From Pseudomonas graminis (GTDB lineage: Bacteria; Pseudomonadota; Gammaproteobacteria; Pseudomonadales; Pseudomonadaceae): 64,000 nt of DNA. Both the position numbers and the translations under genes were made by a program. The number at the start of each line of letters is the position of its first letter. Position 1 is the first letter of the stretch. Shown one piece after another: positions 36,818 through 46,294 of this stretch. The stretch lies in NCBI RefSeq assembly GCF_013201545.1, contig NZ_CP053746.1, positions 5,408,501 through 5,472,500 of the forward strand, in the 5' to 3' direction. A model generated the notes under the pieces. The model ran no database searches. It had not been told where the DNA came from and worked only from the letters and a program-made list of their open reading frames with translations.

Positions 36818-37371
36818 GTATCCGTGGTACACGAATCACCTTGCGGGCCCTGGAAGCAGATGACTTGGAGCGACTGCACGTCTGGTCCAACGATGAGGCC
36901 CTATGGGCGATGCTGGGCGGCTGGCATTTTCCGACCTCCCGGGAGGCTCAGCGCGAGTGGCTGGGACGTCTTAAAAGCGACACGCTGAATCAGCGCTTTG
37001 GTATAGAAACGTCCGAGCACGGTCTGATTGGCACGGCAAACCTGGTCGACATCGACTGGAAAAACCGCACCGCGGAACACGGCATGATGATCGGTTTCGA
37101 GCACCTGCGCGGTCAGGGTTATGGCCGTGAGGTGATCGCCACCGTGATGCGCTACGCGTTCGACGAACTCGGCCTTGAGCGGTTGTCCACGACGATCATC
37201 GAGTACAACCAGGCGTCGCTGGCCACCTACACTGGCAAAGCGCCCTGGGTGATCGAGGGTACGCAGCGCCAGTGGTACTTTCGCAAAGGCCAGCGCTGGG
37301 ATCGTCACCTGCTGGGTGTGACAGCAGCCGACTACCGGGCGTGGATGGCGGCCCGGGACGGTGATTCATGA
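36814..37371 (+). CDS. GNAT N-acyltransferase
   Basis: 185 aa, RimJ/RimL-type GNAT. Start MSIRGTRITLRALEADDLER, acyl-CoA-binding region LRGQGYGREVIATVMRYAF (Q/R-x-x-G-x-G/A). The start overlaps the previous stop by 4 nt (ATGA). In this setting it probably acylates the amino group installed by the aminotransferase; the acyl donor is not known. It has the same packing and base composition as its neighbours. Confidence 0.85.
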   Translation: MSIRGTRITLRALEADDLERLHVWSNDEALWAMLGGWHFPTSREAQREWLGRLKSDTLNQRFGIETSEHGLIGTANLVDIDWKNRTAEHGMMIGFEHLRGQGYGREVIATVMRYAFDELGLERLSTTIIEYNQASLATYTGKAPWVIEGTQRQWYFRKGQRWDRHLLGVTAADYRAWMAARDGDS

Positions 37372-38150
37372 ATGACGAGGCCTGGCAAAACCTCTGCGCA
37401 GACGGGTACGTCTGTCTGCCGGATCTGATGGCCGCCAGCGAGGTCGTGCGTTTGCGCGAAGACCTGGCGCAGGCCATCGAACGCTGCCGCAGTGTGCAGG
37501 TGCAGAACGCCATCGTTCAGCGCACCGAGCAGACCGCTCACCACATCCTGCAGGCCGACACCGGTTTCATCGCCCTGCTGGCCCGGTTTGGCGAATGGGG
37601 GGTCACCGAGCTGCTGCGCAACATGCTCGGCGGCGAGGTGATCCTCAATTCATTTGGTGGGCTGAACAACCTGAACAGCACCAATGCCTACGTGCGCAAC
37701 GTGCACCGCGATGTGCGCTCATGGTCGGCAGAATCGATGCAGATGGCGCAGATTCTGGTACTGCTCGACGACTTCACGGCGCAGAACGGCGCCACCCTGT
37801 TTCTGGCTGGCTCACACCAATCGCCGCAAAAGCCGGACGACAATCAGTTCGAGGCGCACGCCAGCAAGGCGCTGGGTACAGCAGGCTCGATCTATCTGTT
37901 CGACTCGCGGATATGGCACGCCGCCGGGGTCAACCGTACGTCGGGGCCACGTCGCTGCCTGACCCTGACGTTTACCCGCAGCAACCTCAAGCCGCAGTTC
38001 GACTATTGCCGAGCGCTGGGCTCCGCCTTTTGCGAGCAGCAATCGCCGGACCTTCAGCAACTGCTCGGCTGGTTCGCCCGAACCCCCTCCACCCTTCACG
38101 AGTGGTATCAGCCTGAAGACCAGCGCTTTTACCGAAAAAACCAGGGATAG
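37368..38150 (+). CDS. Phytanoyl-CoA dioxygenase (PhyH) family oxygenase
   Basis: 260 aa. Fe(II)/2-oxoglutarate dioxygenase fold with the facial triad visible: H113-x-D115 in NVHRDVRSWS and H184 in RIWHAAGVNR, followed by the 2-oxoglutarate-binding arginine region TSGPRRCLTLTFTR. It would hydroxylate a sugar, acyl group or related small substrate. It overlaps the GNAT stop by 4 nt, so the two are coupled. A dioxygenase of this kind is not part of the standard viosamine or pseudaminic pathways. Confidence 0.85.
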   Translation: MNDEAWQNLCADGYVCLPDLMAASEVVRLREDLAQAIERCRSVQVQNAIVQRTEQTAHHILQADTGFIALLARFGEWGVTELLRNMLGGEVILNSFGGLNNLNSTNAYVRNVHRDVRSWSAESMQMAQILVLLDDFTAQNGATLFLAGSHQSPQKPDDNQFEAHASKALGTAGSIYLFDSRIWHAAGVNRTSGPRRCLTLTFTRSNLKPQFDYCRALGSAFCEQQSPDLQQLLGWFARTPSTLHEWYQPEDQRFYRKNQG

Positions 38151-38153
38151 ACC

Positions 38154-38897
38154 ATGGCCAACCGCGATTACAACCAGGAATTTCAGAACAACGCCCATCG
38201 CAGTTATTTCTATGACTTCGATGCCCGCCTGCGCCGCTACATGATGGAGAGCTTTTCGCCCTGGTTGACCGAAGGTCCTGCACTGGAACTGGGTTGTTTC
38301 GAGGGTGAATTCACGCAAATCTTCAGCGAGCGCTTCCATGACCTGACCGTCATCGAAGCGGCCAGTGATCTGATCGGCGTTACCCGCCAGCGCGTCGGCG
38401 AACAGGTCGCCTTCGTCTGCAGCACCTTCGAGACGGCCACGGTGGAGCCGCGATTCGAGAACATATTTCTGATCCACACGCTGGAGCATCTCGACGATCG
38501 GACCGCCGTGCTACAGCGCATCGCCCAGTGGTTAAAGCCAGGCGGTCGGCTGTTTATCGCCGTGCCAAACGCCAACGCGCCCTCGCGCCAGATTGCCGTG
38601 AAGATGGGCCTGATCGAGCACAACAGTGCGGTGACCGAGGGCGAGCGCCTGCATGGACACCGCATCACCTACTCCCTGGACACCCTTGACCATGAAGTGC
38701 GCCAGGCAGGATGGTCGGTCCGGCACAGAGGTGGCGTGTTCTTTAAACCGTTGGCCAACTTCCAGCTGGACAAGGCATTGGAGAGCGGTTTGGTGGATGA
38801 GGCGTTCATGGATGGCTGCTACGCCCTTGGGATGCATTACCCCGAGTTGTGCGCCAGCGTGTTTGTCGTCTGCGAACGCAGCACCGCAGCGGAGTGA
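38154..38897 (+). CDS. Class I SAM-dependent methyltransferase
   Basis: 247 aa. Motif I is ALELGCFEGEFTQIF (residues 43-57), and the acidic ribose-binding position follows in LTVIEAASDLI; IFLIHTLEHLDD is motif IV-like. Typical of sugar O-methyltransferases in glycan clusters. Starts 3 nt after the PhyH stop and ends 5 nt before the glycosyltransferase, so it belongs to the same transcript. Confidence 0.87.
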   Translation: MANRDYNQEFQNNAHRSYFYDFDARLRRYMMESFSPWLTEGPALELGCFEGEFTQIFSERFHDLTVIEAASDLIGVTRQRVGEQVAFVCSTFETATVEPRFENIFLIHTLEHLDDRTAVLQRIAQWLKPGGRLFIAVPNANAPSRQIAVKMGLIEHNSAVTEGERLHGHRITYSLDTLDHEVRQAGWSVRHRGGVFFKPLANFQLDKALESGLVDEAFMDGCYALGMHYPELCASVFVVCERSTAAE

Positions 38898-38902
38898 CGC
38901 GC

Positions 38903-41900
38903 ATGATCAACCGCAACCTGCACGGCAAGCTCCCGGCGCCTTATTACATTTACGCGCCCGACTACCGGGAAACCTCATCGGGCATCTGCGTGATGCACTA
39001 CCTCTGCCATGCGCTGAACATTGCCGGTCACGAGGCGTATGTGGCGCTGTGCGATGTGAAAAACCCGGCACTGCGTACGCCGTCGCTCAGCGAAGAACTC
39101 ATCAAATGCCATCAGGACCTGGGCCGCACGCCCATCGTCGTCTATCCCGAAGTGGTCTCGGGCAACCCCTTGTCGGGGCCCGTCGTGGTGCGCTATATCC
39201 TCAACCGCGAGGGTTTTCTGACGGGTAATGGTCTGCAGGCGGGCAGAAACGACCTGTTCTTCCACTACGCCCATGATTTCCGCGACGAAAGTCTCAACAC
39301 CAACATGCTGACGCTGCCGGTGATCGACTCGGAACTGTTCTCGCCGCCCAAGGAGCCGGTAGAGCGAACAAAGTCCTATCTTTACCTGCACCGCCATCTC
39401 ATTCGCGATGTCGACTTCTTGAGCCTTCCTGCCGACATCGAAATCCTCTCCCTGAGCAAACCCAAGACCCTTGCCCAGTTGGCGGAGATTTTCAAGACGG
39501 CAGCAGTGCTCTACTCGTACGAGATTTCTGCGACCTGCACCGAGGCGATGCTGTGTGGATGTCCGGTGATCTATTTGCAGGGCGGGCACATCGACACCCT
39601 GCCCTTCACCGAGCACTTCGGCGACGCCGGTGCGGCCATGCACTACGAGCCGGGAGGCCTTGAGCGCGCCCGTGCATCGCTGCCTCAGGCACGGCTGCGC
39701 TGGCTCGAAATCGAGGACACGTTCTGGCAACAGCTCGATTACTTCATCGAGTTGACCCAACGCGCCGTGGTCGATCACAAGGCCAATCTGCACACACGAC
39801 CGCTGACCGAATGGTTGCAGGCGCGGGCTTTGTCCCCTGTGCAAGAACGCTTGATCGCCGCGCGCCGAGCCGAATTGAGCAACAGCAGCAGTCTTACAGT
39901 GATCGTACTGGACCGATTGGATAGGCCAGACCAGGTGCGGCTGACCCTTGAAAGCCTGGGGGTGTGGCAGGCCCAGGCCGTTACGCGGCGGACTGTGGTC
40001 TTGAGCGCTTCACAACGTCCACAGGATGTCCCGCCGGACATCGAATGGCAGTTGGCGGCGAGTGACATCGCGCTGCAAATCAATGCGCTGTTACGCAATG
40101 ACGGCAGCGAATGGTTCATCATTTTGCACGCTGGCGACGAGTGGCAAGCCAGCGGCACCCTGCGCCTGGAGCTGGAGCTGGCGCAACACAGCCAGTGCCA
40201 GATGGTCTATTTCGATGAGATCCATCACGCCGATGATGTCCGCGGTATCGCCATGCGGCCGGACTTGAATCTCGATCTGCTGCTGAGCTTTCCCGTCAGC
40301 ATGGCCACCCACTGGCTGTTCAAGCGTGAGCTGGCGCTGGACGTCGGAGGCTTCGATCCGGCGTTCAGCCAGGCCCTGGAGTTCGACCTGATCCTGCGCC
40401 TGATCGAGCAGAACGGCATTGGCGCAATCGGCCACATCGATGAACCTCTGCTGGCGTGCAGCGCACCGACGCTGGCGCAGAACAGCGACGAAGTCAGAAC
40501 GCTCAAGCGCCATCTGCTAGCACGAAACTATCTGCATGCCGACGTCATTGAAGCACCTGCCCGGCACTACCACGTGCAATACGGGCATCAGAGCCGGCCG
40601 CTGGTGTCGATCATCGTGCCCACTCGGGATCAGTTGCCGATGCTGCAGCGCTGCATCGAAACCGTGCTGGAAAAAACGGCGTATCAGCATTACGAAATCA
40701 TCATCGTTGACAACGACAGCCAGACCCCGGAAGCGCTGGAGTGGCTTGCCAACATGGAGGCCATCGGCGGTCAGAAAGTACGCGTGTTGCGTTACCCGCT
40801 GGCGTTTAACTTCTCGGCGATGAACAACATGGCGGCGGCTGAAGCACGCGGCGACTATCTGGTGTTGATGAACAACGATATCGCCGTTCTGCGCGAGGAC
40901 TGGCTGGACAAGCTGCTGAACCATGCCCAGCGTCCGGAAGTGGGTATCGTCGGCAGCAAACTGCTCTATCCCAACGCGACGATCCAGCACGCGGGTGTCA
41001 TTCTCGGACTGCGAGGCCCGGCCGAACATCCGTTTTCCGGCGAATCCGCTACGTCCCCCGGGTATATGCAACGGCGGTGGCTGGATCAGGATTTAAGCGC
41101 GGTGACCGCTGCCTGCCTGATGGTGCGCAAGTCTATTTATGACGAGGTTTCGGGCATGGACGAGGAGGCTTTCAAAGTCTCCTACAACGACGTTGATCTG
41201 TGTCTGAAAGTGGGTCGCCAGGGCTACCTCGTGGTGTGGACACCCCATGCACTGTTGCTGCATGAAGGATCGGTCAGCCAGACGGCGGACTTGAGCTTTG
41301 AGAGGAAGAAAAAAGAAGTGCGTTTTGCCGGGGAACGCGACGCGATGTACGCCAAGTGGCTACCGTTGTTGGCGCGCGACCCTGCATACAACCCCAATCT
41401 TTCGCTGAGTGGTAATGGCTTCGATCTTGAGCCGATTACCGCGCTGACATGGCAACCGATGGCCTGGCGCCCGCTGCCAAGGGTGCTGGTGCACCCGGCT
41501 GACGCCGGTGAATCCGGCCATCAAAGAGTTCTTGATCCGCTCAAGGCGTTGATGGAGGCGGCGGCGGTCGACGGTTTCGCCCTGCCGACACCGCTGGGGG
41601 TGGTGGACCTGCAGCGCTACAACCCGGACGTTATCGTCTATCAACGGCATCTGGATGAACTACGGCTGGACGATATGCGACACGCCTCTGCGTTTTCCTC
41701 GGCATTCAAAATATTCGACCTGGACATTGATGTGTTCAGCCTGCCCGCCCATCATCCTGATCACGACCGTCTACCGACGGACCTGAGCAACGCGATGGAG
41801 CGAGTGGGGCGTTTCGCGGACAGGTTCATCGTGGCCACTCCTCATCTAGCCGACCTTTTTTCCGGATTCCATGGAGATCTGAGGGTCATTCCCGCGCGAC

Positions 41901-42442
41901 TTCCAGTGGACCTGTGGGGCAACCTGCACCCACGTCGCAATCGTGGGTTCAAGCCGCGCGTCGGCATCCTCTGCGACACCGATGTGCATCTGCTGAACAA
42001 TGTGGTTCAGGTGCTCACCGATGAGATTGAGTGGATTTTCGTCGGCACCTGTCCGGAGTCAATACGCCCCAGCGGCTTCGAGATCCATGGCAGTCCCTCG
42101 CTGCAGCGCAAGGCAAGCGCCCTGGCCAGCCTGGACCTGGATCTCGCGCTGGTTCCGCTGGAGCAGAATCCCTTCAATGAAGCCCGTGGCAACCTGCCGC
42201 TGGTTGAATACGGGGCGTGTGGTTATCCGGTCATTTGCAGCGATGTCCGTGCCTATCAGGGCGACTTGCCGGTGACGCGGGTTGCCAATACCGATCAGGC
42301 CTGGATCGACGCGATCCGCGCGCACCTGCATGATCTGTCTACGGCGGCGAGGATTGGCGATCAGCTGCGGAGCAAAGTGCTGAGCGACTGGATGCTGGAC
42401 GACGGAGGCGTTGAGGCATGGCGCACGGCCTGGCTGCCGTGA
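38903..42442 (+). CDS. Giant multidomain glycosyltransferase (1179 aa)
   Basis: Start ATG 38903 (the frame is open to 38849 but overlaps the previous gene). Domains in order: an N-terminal GT4-like region (YYIYAPDYRETSSGICVMHY; SATCTEAMLCGCPVIYLQGG); a middle GT2-like region (~330-545); a GT2 domain from ~565 with LVSIIVPTRDQLPMLQRCIE and an intact acidic motif LVLMNNDIAVL near 653; and a C-terminal domain (~860-1179) with FKPRVGILCDTD and LVEYGACGYPVICSD, homologous to the end of the 1205-aa protein at 6961. It closes the cassette. It likely transfers the sugar made by the preceding genes; flagellin, hook or LPS acceptor is unknown. Confidence 0.85.
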   Translation: MINRNLHGKLPAPYYIYAPDYRETSSGICVMHYLCHALNIAGHEAYVALCDVKNPALRTPSLSEELIKCHQDLGRTPIVVYPEVVSGNPLSGPVVVRYILNREGFLTGNGLQAGRNDLFFHYAHDFRDESLNTNMLTLPVIDSELFSPPKEPVERTKSYLYLHRHLIRDVDFLSLPADIEILSLSKPKTLAQLAEIFKTAAVLYSYEISATCTEAMLCGCPVIYLQGGHIDTLPFTEHFGDAGAAMHYEPGGLERARASLPQARLRWLEIEDTFWQQLDYFIELTQRAVVDHKANLHTRPLTEWLQARALSPVQERLIAARRAELSNSSSLTVIVLDRLDRPDQVRLTLESLGVWQAQAVTRRTVVLSASQRPQDVPPDIEWQLAASDIALQINALLRNDGSEWFIILHAGDEWQASGTLRLELELAQHSQCQMVYFDEIHHADDVRGIAMRPDLNLDLLLSFPVSMATHWLFKRELALDVGGFDPAFSQALEFDLILRLIEQNGIGAIGHIDEPLLACSAPTLAQNSDEVRTLKRHLLARNYLHADVIEAPARHYHVQYGHQSRPLVSIIVPTRDQLPMLQRCIETVLEKTAYQHYEIIIVDNDSQTPEALEWLANMEAIGGQKVRVLRYPLAFNFSAMNNMAAAEARGDYLVLMNNDIAVLREDWLDKLLNHAQRPEVGIVGSKLLYPNATIQHAGVILGLRGPAEHPFSGESATSPGYMQRRWLDQDLSAVTAACLMVRKSIYDEVSGMDEEAFKVSYNDVDLCLKVGRQGYLVVWTPHALLLHEGSVSQTADLSFERKKKEVRFAGERDAMYAKWLPLLARDPAYNPNLSLSGNGFDLEPITALTWQPMAWRPLPRVLVHPADAGESGHQRVLDPLKALMEAAAVDGFALPTPLGVVDLQRYNPDVIVYQRHLDELRLDDMRHASAFSSAFKIFDLDIDVFSLPAHHPDHDRLPTDLSNAMERVGRFADRFIVATPHLADLFSGFHGDLRVIPARLPVDLWGNLHPRRNRGFKPRVGILCDTDVHLLNNVVQVLTDEIEWIFVGTCPESIRPSGFEIHGSPSLQRKASALASLDLDLALVPLEQNPFNEARGNLPLVEYGACGYPVICSDVRAYQGDLPVTRVANTDQAWIDAIRAHLHDLSTAARIGDQLRSKVLSDWMLDDGGVEAWRTAWLP

Positions 42443-42493
42443 TGGACATTGAGGCACCTGAGGGCGGTCACGCCAAGTGCTAGGGCATGCACG

Positions 42494-43507
42494 TCAAAGA
42501 GAGGACGGCGTGCGCGATCGATACGCCCCCGGACTTTCCCCTGTCCATTTCTTGAACGCCCGGTGGAACGCGCTGGGCTCTTGAAATCCCACCAGTGACG
42601 CGATCTCGACCACGCTCAGTTCGGTGTCGCGCAGCTTCTGCTGGGCGATGCCGCGCCGCACGTCGTCCTTGATCCCTTGAAACGCGCAGCCCTCACGCTC
42701 CAGCCGACGGCGGAACGTGGTGGCGCTGAGCTTCAGCTCGTCGGCCATTTCCAGCAGCGTCGGCCAGTGTCCGTAATGGCTGTTGCGCAGGCGTTGATAG
42801 ACTTGCGCCGCCAGCCCGCGCTGGTTGCGGTAGCGGATAACCAGCCACTGCGGCGCGGTGCGCAAAAATGATTTGAGCGACGGCAACGACTGCACCACCG
42901 GCAGACGCAGGCAGTGGCTGGAAAACTCGATCTCGGTGCGCTGCTCACCAAAACTCAGGTTGAAACCCCACAGCAGCGAATCGTCGCTGAGGCGCTGACG
43001 GCGCTGGCGGAACTGCGCGCGGTCGATACTGATGCGGCGCCCGCCAAGCCAGCACAGCAGGCTGATCATCAGCAGCAGAAACGTCTCTTCACCGAAGCGC
43101 TGCCGGACCGGATCGTCCGTCGTGGTGTCCACCGCGAGCACCGCGCGTGGGCCACGAATGATGAGGCTGCCGCGGAAGTCGCGCAGGAACAGGCCGAAAT
43201 TGCTCAGGCACTGGCGCAGGGCCTTTTCCAGGTTAGGTTCCTGAATCAGCCCCCGGCATATCAGGGCGAAGCTGCCCAGAGGCATGCCGTGGGAATCGAG
43301 GCCGAAAAACTCGTCGCCCAGTTCCTTGATCTGAATCAGCCACAACGCCGCAAACGCACTGGCCGAGACCCGCGCCGTGGGGTCGTCGAGCAGCGCCATG
43401 TCGATTTCCGCCGCCTGCAAAACCGACTGCAAACGCAGCGGCTGGTCGCGCAGCGCATGGACGATCAACTGGACGAAGTAGATCGACACTGAATCCTTTT
43501 CCCGCAT
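42494..43507 (-). CDS. AraC-family transcriptional regulator
   Basis: 337 aa. The N-terminal ~190 residues are the Arabinose_bd-type domain found in ArgR/OruR-like pseudomonad regulators, and the C-terminal ~95 residues an AraC HTH pair (ATTFRRRLEREGCAFQGIKD and VVEIASLVGFQEPSAFHRAF). Divergent from the thiolase gene at 43697, with a 189-nt shared control region, so it probably regulates that pair in response to a fatty or hydroxy acid. Immediately follows the glycan cassette tail to tail. Confidence 0.88.
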   Translation of the reverse strand: MREKDSVSIYFVQLIVHALRDQPLRLQSVLQAAEIDMALLDDPTARVSASAFAALWLIQIKELGDEFFGLDSHGMPLGSFALICRGLIQEPNLEKALRQCLSNFGLFLRDFRGSLIIRGPRAVLAVDTTTDDPVRQRFGEETFLLLMISLLCWLGGRRISIDRAQFRQRRQRLSDDSLLWGFNLSFGEQRTEIEFSSHCLRLPVVQSLPSLKSFLRTAPQWLVIRYRNQRGLAAQVYQRLRNSHYGHWPTLLEMADELKLSATTFRRRLEREGCAFQGIKDDVRRGIAQQKLRDTELSVVEIASLVGFQEPSAFHRAFKKWTGESPGAYRSRTPSSL

Positions 43508-43696
43508 GACCGCTTTTCCCTTTTTTCAATGGTGCAACACGGATCAGGCGCTGATGGTAAAGAACGCCAGCCCATCTGGACAGTTTCGGCATAGGCCCGT
43601 CCCGAACGCCGATCTAGACTTGCCCGCAGTCAGCACCGGCCGAAATCCCATTTCGCGGTGCAGCCCCCACAATTCCAATACGTGTCAGGAGTCGCC

Positions 43697-44881
43697 ATGA
43701 GCACACCCGAAGTTTTCGTCGTCAGCGCACTGCGTACCGCCATCGGTGGATTCGGCGGTTCCCTCAAGGACGTCTCCCCCATCGAACTGGGCACCCAGGT
43801 CAGCCGCGCCGCACTGGCGAAATCCGGGATCGCACCGGAGCACATCGGCCATGTGGTCATGGGCCACGTGATCCCCACCGAAGTGCGCGACGCCTATCTT
43901 TCCCGGGTCATCGCCCTCGACGCCGGCCTCACCAAAGAAACGCCTGCCATGAACGTCAACCGCCTGTGCGGCTCGGGCCTGCAGGCCATCGTCTCGGCGG
44001 CGCAATCGCTGATGCTCGGCGACGCCCGGGCGGTGCTGGCCGGTGGGGCCGAATCCATGAGCCGTGGCGCGTACATAATGCCCCAGGCCCGTTGGGGCGC
44101 GCGCATGGGTAACGTCCAGGCGTACGACTACATGCTCGGCGCGTTGCATGACCCGTTCGCCAACATCCACATGGGCATCACCGCCGAGAATATCGCCGAG
44201 CACTACGGCATCACCCGTGCCGATCAGGACGCCCTGGCGCTGACCAGCCAGCAGCGCGCGGCCCAAGCCATCGCCGAAGGGCGTTTCGAGGGCCAGATCG
44301 TGCCGATCGAGATCGCCACGCGCAAAGGCACCGTGACCTTCGCCCAGGACGAGCACGTCCGTGGCGACGTGACTGCCGAGCAGCTGGACAAGATGAAAAC
44401 CGCGTTCAAGAAGGCCGGCACCGTCACTGCAGGCAATGCGTCCGGCCTGAACGACGGCGCGGCGGCGCTGGTTATGGCCAATGGCGACATGGTCCGCGAG
44501 CACGGCCTCACGCCGATGGCGCGTCTGGTGGCGTATGCCCATGCCGGGGTTGATCCGTCGATGATGGGCCTGGGGCCGATTCCGGCCAGCCGCAAAGTGC
44601 TGGAACGTGCCGGCCTGACCGTGGCGGACCTGGACGTTATCGAATCCAACGAAGCGTTCGCCGCCCAGGCCTGCGCCGTCGCCCGTGAGCTAGGCTTTGA
44701 TCCGGCCAGGGTCAACCCGAACGGCTCGGGCATCTCCCTCGGCCATCCGGTGGGCGCGACGGGGGCTATCATCGCCACCAAGGCGATTCACGAACTGCAC
44801 CGGATTCAAGGCCGCTACGCGCTGGTGACCATGTGCATCGGCGGCGGCCAGGGCATCGCCGTCATCTTCGAACGTGTGTAA
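43697..44881 (+). CDS. Acetyl-CoA C-acyltransferase (thiolase)
   Basis: 394 aa from ATG 43697 (CAGGAG Shine-Dalgarno). All thiolase residues are present: nucleophile C91 in NRLCGSGLQAIV, histidine in GHPVGATG, and the second cysteine in TMCIGGGQGIAV. Either degrades 3-ketoacyl-CoA or condenses two acetyl-CoA. It lies 12 nt before the dehydrogenase gene. phaA/atoB-like function is likely; I cannot choose between the biosynthetic and degradative forms. Confidence 0.93.
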   Translation: MSTPEVFVVSALRTAIGGFGGSLKDVSPIELGTQVSRAALAKSGIAPEHIGHVVMGHVIPTEVRDAYLSRVIALDAGLTKETPAMNVNRLCGSGLQAIVSAAQSLMLGDARAVLAGGAESMSRGAYIMPQARWGARMGNVQAYDYMLGALHDPFANIHMGITAENIAEHYGITRADQDALALTSQQRAAQAIAEGRFEGQIVPIEIATRKGTVTFAQDEHVRGDVTAEQLDKMKTAFKKAGTVTAGNASGLNDGAAALVMANGDMVREHGLTPMARLVAYAHAGVDPSMMGLGPIPASRKVLERAGLTVADLDVIESNEAFAAQACAVARELGFDPARVNPNGSGISLGHPVGATGAIIATKAIHELHRIQGRYALVTMCIGGGQGIAVIFERV

Positions 44882-44893
44882 GGGGGCTTGTCG

Positions 44894-45745
44894 ATGAGCA
44901 TGCAACACATCGCTGTAATCGGCGCTGGCACCATGGGCAACGGCATCGCGCAGGTCTGCGCGGTGGCCGGTTTCGACGTGACCCTGCTGGACATTTCCGA
45001 CACGGCACTGGAACGCAGCATGGCGACGGTGCGCAAGAACCTCGAGCGGCAGGTGACTAAACAGACGGTGACCGCCGAGCTTGCCGAAGCCGCCCTGGGG
45101 CGCATCCGCGTCACCACTGATTACGGCCAGTTGAATGGCGCGCAACTGGTGATCGAGGCGGCGACCGAGAACCTTGAGCTGAAGCTGCGCCTGCTCAAGC
45201 AGATCGCCAGCCATGTCGACCGCGACTGCGTGATTGCCTCGAACACCTCGTCGCTGTCGATCACGCAACTGGCCGCCAGCGTCGAACACCCGGACCGGTT
45301 CATCGGCCTGCACTTCTTCAACCCCGTGCCGATGATGAGCCTGATCGAGGTCATTCGCGGTCTGCAGACGGCGGACACCACCCACATCGCGGCGATCAAG
45401 CTGGCCGAGCGGTTGAACAAGACCGCGATCACTGCCGGCAACCGCCCGGGGTTTGTGGTCAACCGGATTCTGGTGCCGATGATCAACGAAGCGATTCTGG
45501 TGTTGCAGGAAGGCCTGGCCACTGCTCAGGACATCGACGACGGCATGCGTCTGGGCTGCAACCAGCCCATCGGCCCGCTGGCGCTGGCTGACCTGATCGG
45601 TTTGGACACCCTGCTGGCGATCGTCGAAGCGTTCAACGAAGGCTTCAACGACAGCAAATACCGCCCCGCGCCGCTGCTCAAGGAAATGGTCGCGGCGGGG
45701 TATCTGGGCCGCAAGACCGGGCGTGGGTTTTTTACCTATAACTGA
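44894..45745 (+). CDS. 3-Hydroxybutyryl-CoA dehydrogenase
   Basis: 283 aa from ATG 44894, with AAGGGGG 7 nt upstream (in-frame TTG 44888 is an alternative). NAD-binding Rossmann start [31 protein letters not shown], the catalytic-His region [19 protein letters not shown], and [16 protein letters not shown]. PaaH/Hbd-like length. It interconverts 3-hydroxybutyryl-CoA and acetoacetyl-CoA and works with the thiolase upstream. No CoA-transferase or crotonase is adjacent. Confidence 0.93.
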   Translation: MSMQHIAVIGAGTMGNGIAQVCAVAGFDVTLLDISDTALERSMATVRKNLERQVTKQTVTAELAEAALGRIRVTTDYGQLNGAQLVIEAATENLELKLRLLKQIASHVDRDCVIASNTSSLSITQLAASVEHPDRFIGLHFFNPVPMMSLIEVIRGLQTADTTHIAAIKLAERLNKTAITAGNRPGFVVNRILVPMINEAILVLQEGLATAQDIDDGMRLGCNQPIGPLALADLIGLDTLLAIVEAFNEGFNDSKYRPAPLLKEMVAAGYLGRKTGRGFFTYN

Positions 45746-45749
45746 ATGA

Positions 45750-46290
45750 ACACCGGATGTAGGACAGCATGCTTCTGGAAGGACTGGCTTTAGCCGGGAT
45801 AGCGTCGGTGGTCACGCCGCAAATATTGGGATGACCCTACCGGCCTCTTCCCGGCTAAAGCCGGTCCCACCAGGGCACGGCATGCATCCAGTGAGCTTCC
45901 GGCGTGCTCGAATGTAGGACCGGCTTTAGCCGGGAAAGCGTCGGTGGTCACGCCGCAAATATTGGGATGACCCTACCGGCCTCTTCCCGGCTAAAGCCGG
46001 TCCCACCAGGGCACGGCATGCATCCAGTGAGCTTCCGGCGTGCTCGAATGTAGGACCGGCTTTAGCCGGGAAAGCGTCGGTGGTCACGCCGCAAATTTTG
46101 GGGTGACCCTACCGGCCTCTTCCCGGCTGTAGCCGGTCCTACTAAGGCACCGCTTGCATCCAGTGAGCTTCCGGCGTACTCGAATGTAGGACCGGCTTTA
46201 GCCGGGAAAGCGTCGGTGGTCACGCCGCAAATTTTGGGGTGACCCTACCGGCCTCTTCCCGGCTGAAGCCGGTCCTACAAGAGCTCTGCG
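45750..46290. repeat. Four-copy 136-bp tandem REP array
   Basis: The AGCGTCGGTGGTCACGCCGC marker recurs at 45801, 45937, 46073 and 46209: an exact 136-bp period. Each unit carries two inverted CCGGCTTTAGCCGGGAA-type REP palindromes, so it is a tandem BIME. Units 1-2 read ATATTGGGATG where units 3-4 read ATTTTGGGGTG, so the array grew in steps. It sits between convergent hbd and the MMPL gene; no reading frame runs through it. Confidence 0.95.
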
Positions 46291-46294
46291 TGCG

